The notes under the pieces were generated by a model. It had not been told where the DNA came from, searched no databases, and worked only from the letters and a program-made list of their open reading frames with translations. This document shows, in pieces, positions 51,008 through 64,000 of a stretch of 64,000 nucleotides of DNA (position 1 is its first letter; every line of letters begins with the position of its first letter). A program made the translations under genes and the position numbers. Origin of the DNA: Ficedula albicollis (Eukaryota; Chordata; Aves; Passeriformes; Muscicapidae); contig NC_021686.1 in the NCBI RefSeq assembly GCF_000247815.1, positions 7,169,537 through 7,233,536 on the forward strand. The letters run 5' to 3'.

Positions 51008-51097
51008 TGTCATGGTTTTGGTTCAAAACCGGGCAGAAACATCAATTTAGTGTAGTGGTTTTAATTCGCTAATTTGAGATTTCCTAGCCAATGCACT
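51008..51097 (+). mobile_element. Possible LTR 5' fragment
   Basis: TGTCATGGTTTTGGTTC followed by AAAACCGGGCAGAAAC has the look of an avian endogenous retrovirus LTR start (TGTCAYGGTTT-type). No second end, target-site duplication or poly(A) signal could be matched, so this is a weak call for a truncated copy. Confidence 0.35.
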
Positions 51098-51112
51098 AAT
51101 TTTTTTTTTTTT

Positions 51113-54100
51113 GTGGTGGGCTTAGTGCTGGCCAAATTGCCAGTGCAATCATTGATTGGTTTTTGTCAGACAAAGAGGAAGCTCCTAGCAGCTTCTCTTA
51201 GAAAAAAATAATTTCCATGGGTGTCTACTTCCCTGCTCACCAGATGTCATGTGTGCAAAACCAGCACGGTATTGAACTGAATTTCATAACAAGCAACCCC
51301 AAATTCCAGGCTTTATATGAAAAGATTTCAAATGTCATGACCGGTATGGGATATTTCTAGGGCACATAGAAGAAATTCCCCCATGGCTGTTTTGACCAGA
51401 AACTTGGTTTTCCAGTATCACTCTATCCTTGTCTGTCAAACTCATCATTTACGTTCTGTGCAGAAAGACTTGTAAGTGCTGCCAATTTTGAACAAATGGC
51501 AATTATTTGTACTCCAGACCTGAGAAGTCTTTGGGAATGCTCTGCAGTCATTATGCTTATTAAAGTAACTATTAATGGGATAGAATAGATATTAATTGGA
51601 TAGAGCAAATTCAAAGTTACTTAGCCTAAAATTTGAGTGTTTGGTAGTGCACTGTAGTGGATCGAGTTGGATTAGTTCCCAGGCATTCTCCAGATGGAAT
51701 ACAACAGCACTCGGGTCTGATCAGCTCCTTGGGCTCAGACTCCTCTGTTGAACTTCCTCATCTCTTAAGATGCAGAAGAGAAAAACTTCATCCTTGCCAG
51801 CTGAGAGGTGCCATTGATTCTTTTTTATTTATTCCTGAAAATATGAAAGAGATGACTGATTTAAAAACAGACTGGTAGAGAGTAGATAGTGTAAAGGAGA
51901 AAGGGTTGTTCATGTTTCTTTTTTCTTGTCTAATCCTCTCCAGCATCCTCTGGAATATGAATGAAATCTCCATGAAATCAATTAAATCAGTTACAGTGTT
52001 ATGTAGATGTAGCCTTTAAAATGCTACTTTATAATCATAGATTGAAATGGGCAATTTCAAGGAAATTTTTCTTTGCTTTGAATGGCTTAAACACAGGGGT
52101 AAATCTTGACAGAATTTCCAATTTCCAGATGTGTGTGGTCATTAAAGATCTGAAGATGCTTCTTGCCCTGCCTGCTGCTGCCCTGCCCAGTTCAGCTCCC
52201 ACTGAGCTGCCGTGGCATATTGGTTCTAGCAGGAACATTAACGCCTGTGCTACTGGAACCAGCCAGGGCCGGTTTTCATGGTGATGCCTTTCAGTTCTAA
52301 GAAAAAAAACTAGAGATAAAAACAGAATATTGAAAAAAAATTATCATTGTAAATGGCACTTTCATAATAACAGAAAAACAAAATGAAAAATTAATAATGG
52401 CAAAGCTCACATTTGCTCACAGGCCTCTTTACTCCTCCCTGTTAAAGCTTTGGCTTTTGGGAGCAGCATTTCCTTGACTTGTTTTGAACTTTCCATGTTT
52501 GATTACTTCAAATTGGCATTGACTACTCCTCGGACCTGAGCAATTTATGGGACAAAACTAATTCTAAATCAGAATCTCTAAAGCAAAGGTTGAACTGGTT
52601 TGAAATCAAAGGTGATACAAATTGCTCTGTTTAAGTGCAGCACTGGCATTACCGGTATTTGGCTCACTCCACAGTTCAAATTCAAAAGCTGTACCACAAA
52701 CTGAACACCTTCCCAGGATTTCTGCCTGGAGGTGGCACCTGACCCCAGGGTGGTCAGGCTCTGCCCACAGCACACACCTGGGAGCCGCTGGGATGATGCA
52801 GTGGGAGGGAGGAGAACTGAAGCATTTGGAGCATATAAAATTCTCATTGAAAATTCAGTTGTTTGTGTATCCAATTCAGTTGATCTCACATCAGACTTCC
52901 TCTTGAATTTCTTTTTGGGGGGGAAAAGGCATGTAATGATTTCTAATTTTTTTCTCTATGAGTACTATTTCGATGTCGAAATGCTAAAGGTTGCAGAGCA
53001 CTCAAGGGCCTGGGAGGCAAACAGAAATTGAGTGGGATGCAGCAGGCAGCAGAGCTCTGTCCCTCAGTGCCTATCCCAGTGCCCTGGCTCTTCATTCCAA
53101 ACTCTGCGAGTTTGCAGAGGTGCAGCTGTGTTGGGATGCCCATTGCTCCTGAGGCAGGGGAAGATGCTCTCCCTAGGGTGCTTCCATGGACCTGTCAGAG
53201 GTGGCCTGGATGTGCCACTGACTCCACTGTAGCAGAGATACAGTAAAAATCCCAAAATCACTTAAGTCAGTAGGAATACACACAGAAATATATCTGTAAG
53301 ACTGCGCTGAAGAGGGGAGTGTCAAGTTTCAGTTCATGTTCTGGAAATAGAAAGACTGGGAAAAAGGAAAGGGAATCAGGAAAAAACTGTGTATCCTTGG
53401 AGAACTTTTTGTAAGAAGGCAGAATCCAGGAGAATATGCCAGAAGAGGGACAAGCTGTGATTTTACAGGCCTGTAAACTTGGATGACTCCTCTGGTTTAA
53501 TCTTAAATAGGCTTTTGCTTTCCATTTTCCTCTGTAGTCCAAAAGCCAGTTGTGTTTGTTTATTCTGCAGGTTAGCTATCTTTTCCTGGTTGTTTCATGT
53601 CTCTGCTTCTGGCCCACAAGATACTGAACATCTGTAGGATCCTGATGATATTACATTTCTATTGATTTGAAAATCAGTTGAGAACTAAAGCTCTCATTCC
53701 TCCATCTTTTACTAAGTGCTCCTTGAGATGCCAGTGTGGTTTTTTTGCCACCCAAGTGATCATTAAACTGTGAGTTTTTCTCATTCTGAAACCCAGATGA
53801 TTATGTAGGGTTTACTCATTTATATTTTTAAAAAGTGCTTCAGTCTTTTTGTTTACAGGCCTTTGAAAATGCAGTGAAACATGCTGATGTCTTTATCAGA
53901 TTCTTTTTTAACTAATCAAGAGTAGCAGAAGAAACAAACATATGAAAAAAGAAAACCATCTAAGTGAAAGTCTGCAAATAAAGAAGTGTGATGTGAGAGC
54001 AAAGCTTGGATAATATTAATGGATACATTTTAAAAGTTATTTTTTAACTACATCTTTTCTGTTGATTCTCAAGGGAAAAAAAAATGTTTGACCAAAGCTG

Positions 54101-56490
54101 TTTTTTTTTCCACCAGAATGTTAACACTGCCATCCTGGAATAGGTACATGGTATCATAAAGACCCACAGATTTAAGAGTATTAAACTCTAAGTACAGGAG
54201 AACAAAACCAGCTATCCTTATTCTTAGCTTTCTTTATTCAGTTATAGATATTCTTTAAATTTTCAGAAAATCAATTCTGTACACATTTGCTTGATGCTTC
54301 TCCTGGCAGGTCTGAGTGACACATAGAGAAATAAGGGTTAACCCAACCTCAGAGCTCACTGATGAGCCCAAGGGGGCTCTAATGAAGGCTACGATTTGAC
54401 AATTCAAAAAGAATCTCATTGGTGCCTTTTTTCTTTTTCTCTAAAATGGAAGTGAGATGATAATGATAGTTGATTTCTAGTCTCCTGGTGCTGATGGAGG
54501 ATATGAGTTAAATTGGGTCTAGTAATAAAATGAACCCCCAGAAGAAAATTATAATCAGACTCCTAAGTGGTTATAATTGCTGAGGATTGGAGTAAAAGCT
54601 ATTCAAATAACATCCAGCTGTAGGCACTGTGAACTCCTTAACCAAATCCAAGACGGGTTATTCCTGATTTTCTCACATTTTTTCCTTCTGCCTGAGTCTG
54701 TGGTTTTCTTTCAGAATGAATGTACCCTAGCCATCTTGTTATGTTTATTTAACTAAGACATTTGTGAATTTAAAACAATTTTTAAATACACTTACATATA
54801 AAGTGAAAGCTGTCAGTGATGGAAAATTGAGTGTTGGAAGTAGAAAGGAGAATATCCGTTTTCAAAGGTGACAGAGCCCAGCAAAGCCTTATGCAGCTGC
54901 TTGGCTTTGGGGCCATTGCAGAGCCCTGTGTTGCTGTGGGGAAGGGGTGCCAGCGAGGGTTGGGATGTGCTGGTACTGCAAGGTGGGAGAGACCAATGGG
55001 GGAGTCCAGGGCTGCAGCACTGTCACAGAAACATCCTGCAATGTAGATGTTTTCTACTTTGCTGCTTCAGTTAAGCACTAAAGGAAGGAGAGAGCTGTGG
55101 ACATCAGATGATGAAATCATTGCTGATACATCGAATTAGTGAAAACCTAAAGCCATTGTAGAAATTAGGAGGATTAAACACGTTGTTTGCTATTGTTCAT
55201 GGCAATCAACCATGGAAAAGCAAAGGAATTACTAGCTGAATTCTTTGCCACCACGAGGAGGTTCTCTGTGCTAAATCCCAACTTGTATTATTGAGAGCTA
55301 GAAGGGCTGTGAGGAAGCCAAGTACCAAAGGGTCCCAGAGTACAAAGGATTACCATGGCCAAACCAGGTGAGTGGAATATCAGATGCTCCAGCAGTGACC
55401 TGGGGATGCTGAGTGGAATTGTTGCTGTTTCATTTAGGAAATTCAGTACTGGAGGTGATGTTTTTTGATCAAAGTGAATAATCTAGTTGAAATTAAACTC
55501 ACTAACGTTTGAAAATAAATACAATTAGATGTGTTCTGAAGATCATTTGGCAAGGTTTTCCTCCAGGAGGATGACTTTTTCTAGTAGAGAATGCTTACTT
55601 CTCATAAACTTAAAATTTCAGTTCCAGTGCATAAAAGATTTATTGAATGAGGTTATGACCAGAAGTCATAAAGCAGAGCTCAAGAACCAGAGATAAATAG
55701 GAGAGAGAAAATTATTTGCCAAAAAACGTGAATGGTCTTAAGAGGAATATGCAGTATAAAGGGAAAGTCAAAATTAACAAGCTTAACACAGAGATAGGAA
55801 ATAATCTGTATTTATTCTGAGAACTAAATTTATTCTCTTTTACATTGTATTGGATGGTTTGACAAATAAATTATTTGGTAACAACATCTCTTATGAAAGA
55901 ACCATAACTCGTTTCAGAATTTTTAGTTTTTATTATTATCATTGATTCAGGAAATTGGAATAAATTTCTTTGCTTATTAGAATTTTATGTAGATAACTTT
56001 GAAGAAGGCTGAAAGCTCCTTACTATTTCATGCCCAAAATGAAGTACTTCTGTCTCCTCAGAAAAATAAATTAATTAATCTGTGAGGGCTGACAAGCAGG
56101 CAGTAACTGGTGTGTTATTTTCAGAGCAAGGGAGAAAGTCAGCTGAGGCTTTGAGTCTGAATGGGCAAAGCTGACGTGTATAACCGATAGCAGTGGCTGC
56201 ATTCATGGGCAGAGGGGCAAAAGGCTCAGGACAGCAGCAGCTGGCAAGTATTGGGTGTAAACGAGCACGAGACCAGCTGATATTGCTGTGGTAGCCTCCT
56301 TTGCTCAGCTATAGAGACAGAAAAAACAGTGCTCAGCTATCCAGTGGCTTGGGCCTCATTTTAATTTTTTTCTTTAAATAAGTCCTTTCAAAGAGGCTCT
56401 CCCAGGTGTCAGTTGTGTAAAGAAGTTGTACATTCCTCTGTAAAATCTGGTTTATTTCTTCTCTTGTTCAAGTTTTCCAATTACTTTTAG
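51113..56490. other. Single-copy non-coding sequence
   Basis: No gene recognised. GC-richer patches at about 52720-52800, 53030-53230 and 54880-55030 hold open frames near 70-100 codons without domains. The stretch around 54340-54650 is non-repetitive with a regulatory-DNA texture (several AATTA and TAATAA cores), which is only suggestive. Confidence 0.5.
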
Positions 56491-56494
56491 TTAA

Positions 56495-56772
56495 CAAGGG
56501 ACACAACCAGAGGAAATGGCCTCATGTTGCACTAGGGGAGGTTTAGATTGGAAATAAGGGGAAATTCCTTTAGTGAAAGTATTTTCATGCATTGGAACAG
56601 GCTGCCCAGGTGGGGGGTGGAGCCATCTTCCCTGGAAGTGTTAAAAAATGTGGAGATGTGGCACTGAGGGCCTGCAGTGGGCTTAGCAGTACTGGGTTTA
56701 CAGTTGGACTTGATGATCTTGGGGGGCTTTTCCCCCTGTAATGGGTGGGTGACCCTGTGGTACTGTAAGATT
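56495..56772 (+). mobile_element. CR1 LINE 3' fragment, forward strand
   Basis: Landmarks in sense order are GGAAATGGCCTCATGTTGCA, GGGGAGGTTTAGATTGGA, GGAACAGGCTGCCCAGGTGG, GTGGAGATGTGGCACTGAGG, TACTGGGTTTACAGTTGGA and CTTGATGATCTTGG. These follow the 3' region of avian CR1 elements. The copy is 5'-truncated, as most CR1 insertions are, and ends near GTGGTACTGTAAG. It lies about 50 bp upstream of the first long C run. Confidence 0.9.
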
Positions 56773-56823
56773 TCCAGCTGTTTCAGTATACACATGGTGA
56801 AAAGCAGCCTGCTTTTCTTCTGC

Positions 56824-57009
<186 letters not shown>

Positions 57010-57559
57010 TATGTGTATTATTGCTGGGAGACATAAATTCTTCTACAAAAACATCTATTTTTAAATGGTAATGCACATTTTCTTGTGTTGTGTAATAATT
57101 TTGTATGTACTGACCTGTCATGCTTGCAAAGTTTTCGTTATTATCTTGAAAATTTGTATTACATTGAAAAGGTTAAAGAGATTTTAAGTAAAAATAACTA
57201 CTTCTGTTTCCATGAGAGGTTTTGAAGAGGTTATTAGTTAGAGCGATTTAGCTATTTTCCAGTTCATCTTTAAATTACTGTTGGCAGAGGTAAAACAAAC
57301 TCAAAGTGGTGGTGAGAACTTCAGGCTACAGGTTTGTTACCCTTAAAGGGCATAATCCTCCCAGCTGTGTTTTCTCTTTATTAGCTCTGTGCACAGTTAT
57401 GTTGGATAGAACACGAAAAAGAGCTCTGCCTATGTTTTCCTGTCCCGGGTCGGTGTTATGTCCACTCCTCTCCCTGCCCCCCCCGTCTGCACGGAGCTGC
57501 CCGCCGCCGTTGCCGCTCCTCCCCCGCCCGGGGATGGCCCCGGGCCGCTGCCCGCCCGT

Positions 57560-57648
57560 GGGGGCCGCTTGCTGCTTGTGGGGGCCTCTTGCTGCCCGTG
57601 GGGGCCGCTTGCTGCCTGCCCGTGGGGGCCTCTTGCTGCCCGTGGGGG
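57560..57648 (+). repeat. 20-bp GC-rich minisatellite
   Basis: Five units with GTGGGGGCC cores; the G5 runs begin at 57560, 57580, 57600, 57624 and 57644. The period is 20 bp with one 24-bp step. Units alternate between GGGGGCCGCTTGCTGCC and GGGGGCCTCTTGCTGCC forms. It sits in the LTR upstream of the poly-C run. Confidence 0.9.
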
Positions 57649-57680
57649 CCGCTTGCTTGGCTGCTTGGCTGCTGTCCCGT

Positions 57681-57861
<181 letters not shown>

Positions 57862-58143
57862 CTGTCCCGTTGCCGCCGCTGCTGCCCTGCTGCTGCTGCG
57901 TTCTTGCCCCGCTGCTGTTTTTTTTCCCCCTCCCTTCTTCCCCTCATCTCGAAGATCTGTACCGGCTCCGGACGGGGACCTGAACCTCAGAGACTGCCTC
58001 TGGAGTCTGCCAAACAAGCTCGTCGCCCTTCCCAGCCGCGACTGTCTGAGCTCGTCCATCCTCACTCACTTTGATGAAAACGTTTTTTGTCATCTGGGGA
58101 TCGTTCTTTCCTGGTGCTGGGAAGTGTTTTTCTTGTGTTTGTT

Positions 58144-58149
58144 AATAAA
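58144..58149 (+). promoter_or_regulatory. LTR poly(A) signal AATAAA
   Basis: Canonical hexamer about 130 bp before the LTR 3' end, followed by a T/C-rich stretch (AGGTTTTTTCCAC). It fits the R/U5 part of the LTR. Confidence 0.55.
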
Positions 58150-58285
58150 TAGGTTTTTTCCACTTTTCCCCCTGAGGAAAATTCTTTCCGAGCCCAGTGG
58201 GGGGAGGAATTGTGAGAGGGGTTTATTCTTTGGGGGGCTTCTTTGGAGGTTTTCCCCCAATTTTGTCCTAAACTTGGACATTTCC

Positions 58286-61200
58286 TTACTTATCTTTATA
58301 GCAGAAGTGGTAAGTAGGAAAGTTACTTGTAGATTTTCCTTGATCTTTTCTTCATTGTCTCAAGAATAAATTTAGAATTTATAAAAAGGAGAAAGGCTTT
58401 CGCTTACAAACTGGAAGTGACTAAGTGAAATAGAAAGCTGTTTAAAGCCAAAAGTATTAAGTTGGGGGGAAAAAATGAGGCATGTGTCTGAATTTCTTGG
58501 AAGATTGTGGAAAGATCGAGAGGCACATTCTGTGGCATAGTTTTATTGATTTTTTTCAGGATTATTTACTACAAATTGCTGCACTTCTGCCAGAAGCGGG
58601 TACTAAAAGTTCTGCACACCTTCAGTGGCAATGGCTGGGCTGGTGTGGGGTGCTGAGGATGTCAGTGCTTGCCTTTGAACTGATATTCCAGATGAGAAAC
58701 CACTCCTGCCATGTTTGGTTCTCATCATCTACATTTTATACCTGGGACCTAAGGAGTTGGATCTGTTTGAAATGTAAGCAAACAAGTTACTTGCTACTAG
58801 TTTTATGCAGTTTAGTTAAAGAACTAAAGAAAAATTTTATTTTCTATCTCCTCTTCATTGCTTTTGATTTTTAGAAGAATCTCATGCAGGATAGAAGGTT
58901 CCCTGCTGTGACTTCCAACTGGGAGTTTACATTATTCCTCAAACACTTATTTATCATTTTTTCTAACAACCTTCACAAAATATTTTTGCATGAATACTTT
59001 CTTTGTGGCTTAGTACAATTTTTTGACCATTAGGGAGATTTGCTTATGGCACCCTATCAGTCAGGAAACATACAAAGAGATTTGCCTGAACAAAGAACTT
59101 GGAGCTGGATACAGTTCATCCTTTTTTTGAGCAATATAATATAGCAGTGCTCAGACAAGGTGATAGAAGAGCTAATTTGACAAAACTGTAAGAAGTATCC
59201 CCAGCCTTGACTCAGTTCTGTAGAAATGGGGCTTTATCATGAGATAATAGCATCATTTCTATTGATAAATTGTGGTCTTTTGGTAAGTTTTTGTTGTGTT
59301 TCTCTGTATTCTATTCCTAGGTCCATGTCCTTGAAAATAGATTTTCCTGGCAGTAGAGCTCTCTATGTCTTCCTGCTGTCCATGTAATGTACAATTTTCG
59401 GTTTGGAAGTTCAGGGTGTACATAAATGTCTCTCTAAATGATTATCTATTGGAATGAGCTTAAGACTGGCAATGTCCTACCTTTGTGTAAGATTTCAGAA
59501 AGATTTCAAGAATTAATGAGTCACTTAGTTTTCTGTTTCCTGTCTCTTTTTCTGTTGTGCTGGTAAATAAACCTTATTTTTATGGCAAACTATTACAGTC
59601 ATGTGGAGGTAAAATATGCAATTAATGAGACGGTACAATATATTTCATTCAAGCAAAGTATTGTCTGGCAGAGTAATCAGAGGCTCCCTGGTGCCTGCTC
59701 TGTGCTGGAAGTGTGACACTGTTTCCTTTAGTGCCAGATGGCAGGTCAGTTGTAATCCATAGTTCCCAAACATACACTGTGCAGTCATTTCCTTGGGCTG
59801 AATAGCTCATTCTGCAGAGCCTGCTCCTCTGCACATCAGTAGTGTTTTGTTATAAATTTCATTAAAGTGCTGCTGTACTCGCCACTCCTGTATTCTTATA
59901 TCGTTATTAAAAGACAAGCAATTCTAAGGGCAGAGATTTGAAGCAGAACCTTGTTCCCCCCTTTATTGACACCTGCCATTTATTACAGCACAGTGAGAAC
60001 TGGTCAGCAAGTAGACTCTGAATTTATCAGCTGCTGCATGCACTCTGCTCCAGGAGTTGCATGTCATTATTAGGGGAGTTATGTGAGATCATTTCAGGAT
60101 GTCTTGTCTTACTGATCTGCCTGTGGCATGGCTGACAGTGATCTGAATGAGGCTGATGAGCCATTTGGATGGGGTCATTCTGACATTGCCCACAGCAAAT
60201 GGAATGGGAGCTATTGTTTTTTAATAGCAAAGAAAATTTGCAAAACCAGGGAGCAAAAAAGTGAAGCTCAAAGGCAGCATTGTGAATTCCTCATAATAAA
60301 AACCTGCAATGTGCAAAATGCAACCCAAGTGGTTGAAGCCCCAGCCACTGGTTAGCTAAGCTGCCTCTCAGTTCTTGCCACTCACATAAAGCAGAGAACA
60401 GATCCATCATCTAGAGGGGATAATAACCATGCTGTCTCAGGAAAGATTATACTTCCCTTGTCAGGGTGAATTTATTAAGCATCAGAAAGTGCAACAGGCA
60501 CAAAATCACAGCAAATGCTAGGGAACAGGCACTCTTCCAACTCTTTGCAGCTGAGCAGAGGGAGAACGTTATTACTCTACGCCTTCTTCTTCCCTTCCTT
60601 TCAACCTTTTTGTGTTTCTGATAGCACAGGTTTTCTGCACTCTGAGTAGATACCATTTACAGTCTAGACTTAAATCACTGCAAGCAAATGTTGTGTTCCC
60701 ATTCTTTAGTTTCTTCCTAGTATTTTTCAAAGTAATATTTCAGAACAAAGTGGTGGTGAATTAAAGCCTCATTTTCTGCAGGTACAAGGTGCTTAAGTAT
60801 CCTGAGGCCTGCTGAGGTCAATGAGACCATTCCTGTTGCCTTCTTACTTTTTGAACTTGACTTTGACTGAATAATATTTTAACTTATATTAAAAGTTAGG
60901 AAGAAGCATCATAGACTGGATAGGCTAAGTGACACAAACATTGATACCACTTGCTGATAGTTTGAGATATTTAAGTTAGGTATGTTTATTATTCAATACT
61001 TCAGGCTAGAGCATGGCTTAAATTACATATTCTCCTCTCACTGCAGCAGTCAGAAGTAAAAATACCTCAGCCCTTACATATTCTGACCCTCCTGTGAATC
61101 TCCTGGGCACCAAGCTTAGGTCATTTCACTTTGTGCTCCTTCCTGCTTCTGCAGGGAGAACTCCATGAAGTTCTGTTGTAGCTTCCTGGGACAAAAATTG

Positions 61201-62735
61201 ATCTCTTTGGTTGGTTTAGAGCCTGGTAAAAAGGAGTCATATACAACTCCTACTCAAATTTTTTGCAGAACTGAAAAGGCATGTTATATTATTGAGCTGA
61301 TTGACATTTAAAACTTACATCCTATATTTGGGTACACTGATATTGCATCCTACAGAACCTTTCCATCAGAAATTCCATCATGCCCCAGATATTGCGATGT
61401 ACTGTGGCTAGGTTGTCACAAGACCCAGTAGCACTGCAGGTGACATGAATCATGCTATGAGCTCTGCACTTCATGGGATCTTCAGCCGGATGGGTATGTT
61501 TGGGTCCTGCAGTCCTGGCAGGATTTCTGATGGGAATAGCAGCAGTGCTTCAGGCTCAAATGCACACCATCCTGGCTGACAGGTCCTGCAGTTAAACAGA
61601 ATCCTGGAGCTTGGTGCAAAAGGACAGATGTGAGGAGTTCTCTGACAGAAGCGGTCAAACAGGGACTTTCTCCACACAGATGCTTTCACCTATAAATGCA
61701 GGGCTACAAGAGAATAAATGCAAAGGATGTCAGCCTAGTGGAACCAGCAGGTAATGTTTGCAAGTCATCCTATTTCATGCCATACCCCCCAAATATACAG
61801 TAGTTCAATATTTGGGTAAAGACTGAATCTCTGCAAGAGCTTCCTAAGTATTTTTTCTGCTTTTATTTGAAAAAGCATGTTTATTTCTCTGCTTGGGTTA
61901 TCAATAGAAAATATACCACTGAATCAGTGCTTAATCAGTGAAATGAGAAAAGTAAGAAACCTGTGCAATGGAAATGAAATAGTTTTTGGTAAGGTGGTGG
62001 TACCCCCCATTCTGGCCTATGATACCTGTACCTAATATGGTCACAAGGGAAAGGCTAGGGTGCTTTGCTGGTAGAAAAACAATGGGAACCTCAGTCATTA
62101 TCCTTTCCTCCTTTATCACTCAGAAGTATGCATCACATGGAAAGAGAACATTAACTTATGTTTGTTGCCTCAAGATTATTATCTCCCAAACTCCATTGCT
62201 CTTCTGACTTTTAAACACAAAACCTGGTGTTGGTTTCCAGTCATTAACTGACTTTCACAGTTATGCCCTGAGCTTCAGCTAATGTAATTCCAGGTAAACA
62301 GCTGGAACCACAAACAAAACATTATCCCTTTAACAGCTAAATGAATTATGCTACTATTTAATCACCTAATTTAAAATTAAGTTTATGATTCATAGAAGTA
62401 ATAATGCACAACAGATGGATTGTTACTGCTGCTAAATGGTCGGATATGTGACATTCCTTCAGCTTGATATGCAGTTTGGGGTTCATCAGGAGGTGTTTGG
62501 GGAAGAATTGACAACAGAGGGATCCTGCTTCCACAAGTAATGACATGGTGCACTTGATCTGTGTTACAAGAACAGTTTTAACACCTTGTGAGAAGGCAAA
62601 AATGTGAACTCAGAGAAGTTAGATCAGCAGATTTCTTGGGATTTTTTATGTAATTCCACCTTTCACATTGATCTAAATTTTAGGGAAAAGGCCATTGCTA
62701 ATGCATAGGAAAGATTATATGAAAGAGAGAGATCC
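58286..62735. other. Single-copy non-coding sequence
   Basis: No gene recognised. Frames reach 130 codons (plus strand 58482-58874) but have no domain or exon context. The part at about 59970-60350 is non-repetitive with mixed composition and could be conserved regulatory DNA; this is untested. Confidence 0.5.
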
Positions 62736-62777
62736 TGGTTTGGTTGGGGTTTTTTTGGTGTTTTTTTGTTTTTTTGT

Positions 62778-63026
62778 TTTTTTTTTTTGTGGTGGTGGTT
62801 GTTTTGGGGTTTGTTTTTGGGTGTTTTCTTGTTTGTTTGTTTTGTTTTGTTTTGTTTTGTTGTGGGTTTTTTTTGTTTTGTTTTGGTTTGGTTTTGGTTT
62901 TTTTTTTAAGGTCAGAAAAGGGAGGGGGTAAAAGAATCAAAGATCAAGGAAGACAAAAGACCCTGCAGTTTTTCAAACGGGGTTGATTCAAGAGAGTCTT
63001 CAGACAAAGGGTTCAAGAGAAGTTAT
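62778..63026 (+). repeat. 249-bp direct repeat, copy 1 (T/G-rich block plus flank)
   Basis: A T run, then GTGGTGGTGGTTG, GGGTGTTTTCTT and (TTTTG)n low-complexity sequence to about 62908, followed by about 118 bp of ordinary sequence (AAGGTCAGAAAAGGGAGG onward to GAGAAGTTAT). The whole block recurs at 63752-64000, 974 bp downstream, with one visible substitution (CTTGTTTG against CTTTTTTG). Strand-biased T/G frames here give Phe/Val/Cys-rich translations and are not genes. Confidence 0.95.
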
Positions 63027-63751
63027 GAATTGCTACCTATTTCCTCAGTTAGAGAACTTAATGTTCTCCAAGTTCTGTTGTACTCTGAAGCCAATATAAG
63101 GGCTGTCAGTCACTTGATATTTTACAGACACGTTGGGTCCAAGTATCATTTGAGAAGCTTTCATTTAAAAAGCAGGTAGATTTAGCACCAAAAATGTCTG
63201 TAACATTTGTATTGAACAGTCTAGAAACCACTGAGGATCCTTGCACTGAATCTGGTGGTTCTAAACCTGCTCCCTGTATTGTGGACCAGAACTTCTGCTT
63301 TCCAGACACAGAATTTCCAGAATTTCTTGTGAGATGATAAGAGAATCAAAACCCTGGAGTTTTTAAGGTCCATAGCCCTCCATACCTACCACTTGTAAAT
63401 GGACCTTCCACTGCATTGCAGCTCTGGTGGCTCAATGGTTGGGACTCTCACAGTGTGTAAATAGCTGTGGTGACATTTAAACACTGCTCCATACGTGCTG
63501 ATGTGTTTTCAGAGTTCTTCTGCTTTGCAAGTTTAGCGTCCCAAAATTAATAGGAACTTAAAAGAAATATTTTTTAATAAATATAGAGATAGGCGAATAT
63601 TAGAATACAAGCTTTTTTTAAGGAACATCTCTTTTCCCTTTTCCATTTTTCTCTTCTCTGTTTCATCCCCTTTTCAAGAATGGTGCAGCAGTGATTTATG
63701 AAGAAGGAACACAGACAGACCTTTTGGGATTTTTTATTTTAGTTGTTTTTA
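63027..63751. other. Spacer between the 249-bp direct repeats
   Basis: Ordinary AT-rich sequence seen once in the window. If the duplication is a full 974-bp tandem unit, a second copy of this spacer should continue beyond the window. Confidence 0.6.
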
Positions 63752-64000
63752 TTTTTTTTTTTGTGGTGGTGGTTGTTTTGGGGTTTGTTTTTGGGTGTTT
63801 TCTTTTTTGTTTGTTTTGTTTTGTTTTGTTTTGTTGTGGGTTTTTTTTGTTTTGTTTTGGTTTGGTTTTGGTTTTTTTTTTAAGGTCAGAAAAGGGAGGG
63901 GGTAAAAGAATCAAAGATCAAGGAAGACAAAAGACCCTGCAGTTTTTCAAACGGGGTTGATTCAAGAGAGTCTTCAGACAAAGGGTTCAAGAGAAGTTAT
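63752..64000 (+). repeat. 249-bp direct repeat, copy 2 (reaches window edge)
   Basis: Second copy of 62778-63026. It is still matching at the last base of the window, so the duplicated segment is at least 249 bp and its true end is not visible. Confidence 0.95.

Noticed and set aside
62695..63960. Phe/Val/Cys-rich 'membrane-like' and Lys/Thr/Asn-rich frames
   Set aside because: They are translations of T/G-rich low-complexity DNA and its complement; the hydrophobic look is a composition effect.

Overview
The window looks like non-coding vertebrate nuclear DNA from a bird, probably a songbird. Three things point there. Several fragments resemble avian CR1 LINE 3' ends. Several LTRs have ends of the type I know from passerine endogenous retroviruses (TGTCC..., ...CCAGGACA). 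The background is AT-rich, with short A/T runs and no operon-like gene packing. I found no exon, tRNA, rRNA, CRISPR array or prokaryotic gene I could defend. The open reading frames are short, have no recognisable domains, and often overlap repeats. The longest come from poly-C tracts read as poly-Pro or poly-Gly. The window is best read as a gene desert or a large intron.

Layout. 1-10 kb: single-copy AT-rich sequence with one striking 68-bp-arm inverted repeat (1518-1672). 10.18-10.65 kb: a solo LTR with a 5-bp target-site duplication (TSD) and three internal tandem units. 10.7-28.4 kb: single-copy sequence. 28.41-29.84 kb: a 1.4-kb LTR-type insertion with TSD GTGCT and a large internal direct duplication. 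29.8-39.7 kb: mostly unique, with two short CR1-like fragments. 39.7-47.5 kb: an LTR fragment followed by nearly identical direct duplications with periods of 174, 313, about 1,829 and 81 bp; one junction carries a single ambiguous base (N at 45541). 47.5-56.5 kb: mostly unique, with a possible LTR fragment at 51.0 kb. 56.5-58.3 kb: a CR1 3' end, a 185-bp pure C run, then a solo LTR (TSD TTTCC) containing a 20-bp GC-rich minisatellite and a second pure C run of 179 bp. 58.3-62.7 kb: unique. 62.7-64.0 kb: a T/G-rich block and its flank, duplicated 974 bp apart and running to the window edge.

No genes work together here. The interest lies in genome structure: intact solo LTRs whose boundaries can be set from TSDs, a cluster of very young direct duplications that may be real copy-number variation or false duplication in the assembly, two extreme homopolymer-C tracts, and a long near-perfect hairpin. 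I did not find a new biological system. Repeat family names and strands rest on recalled consensus sequences and were not searched.
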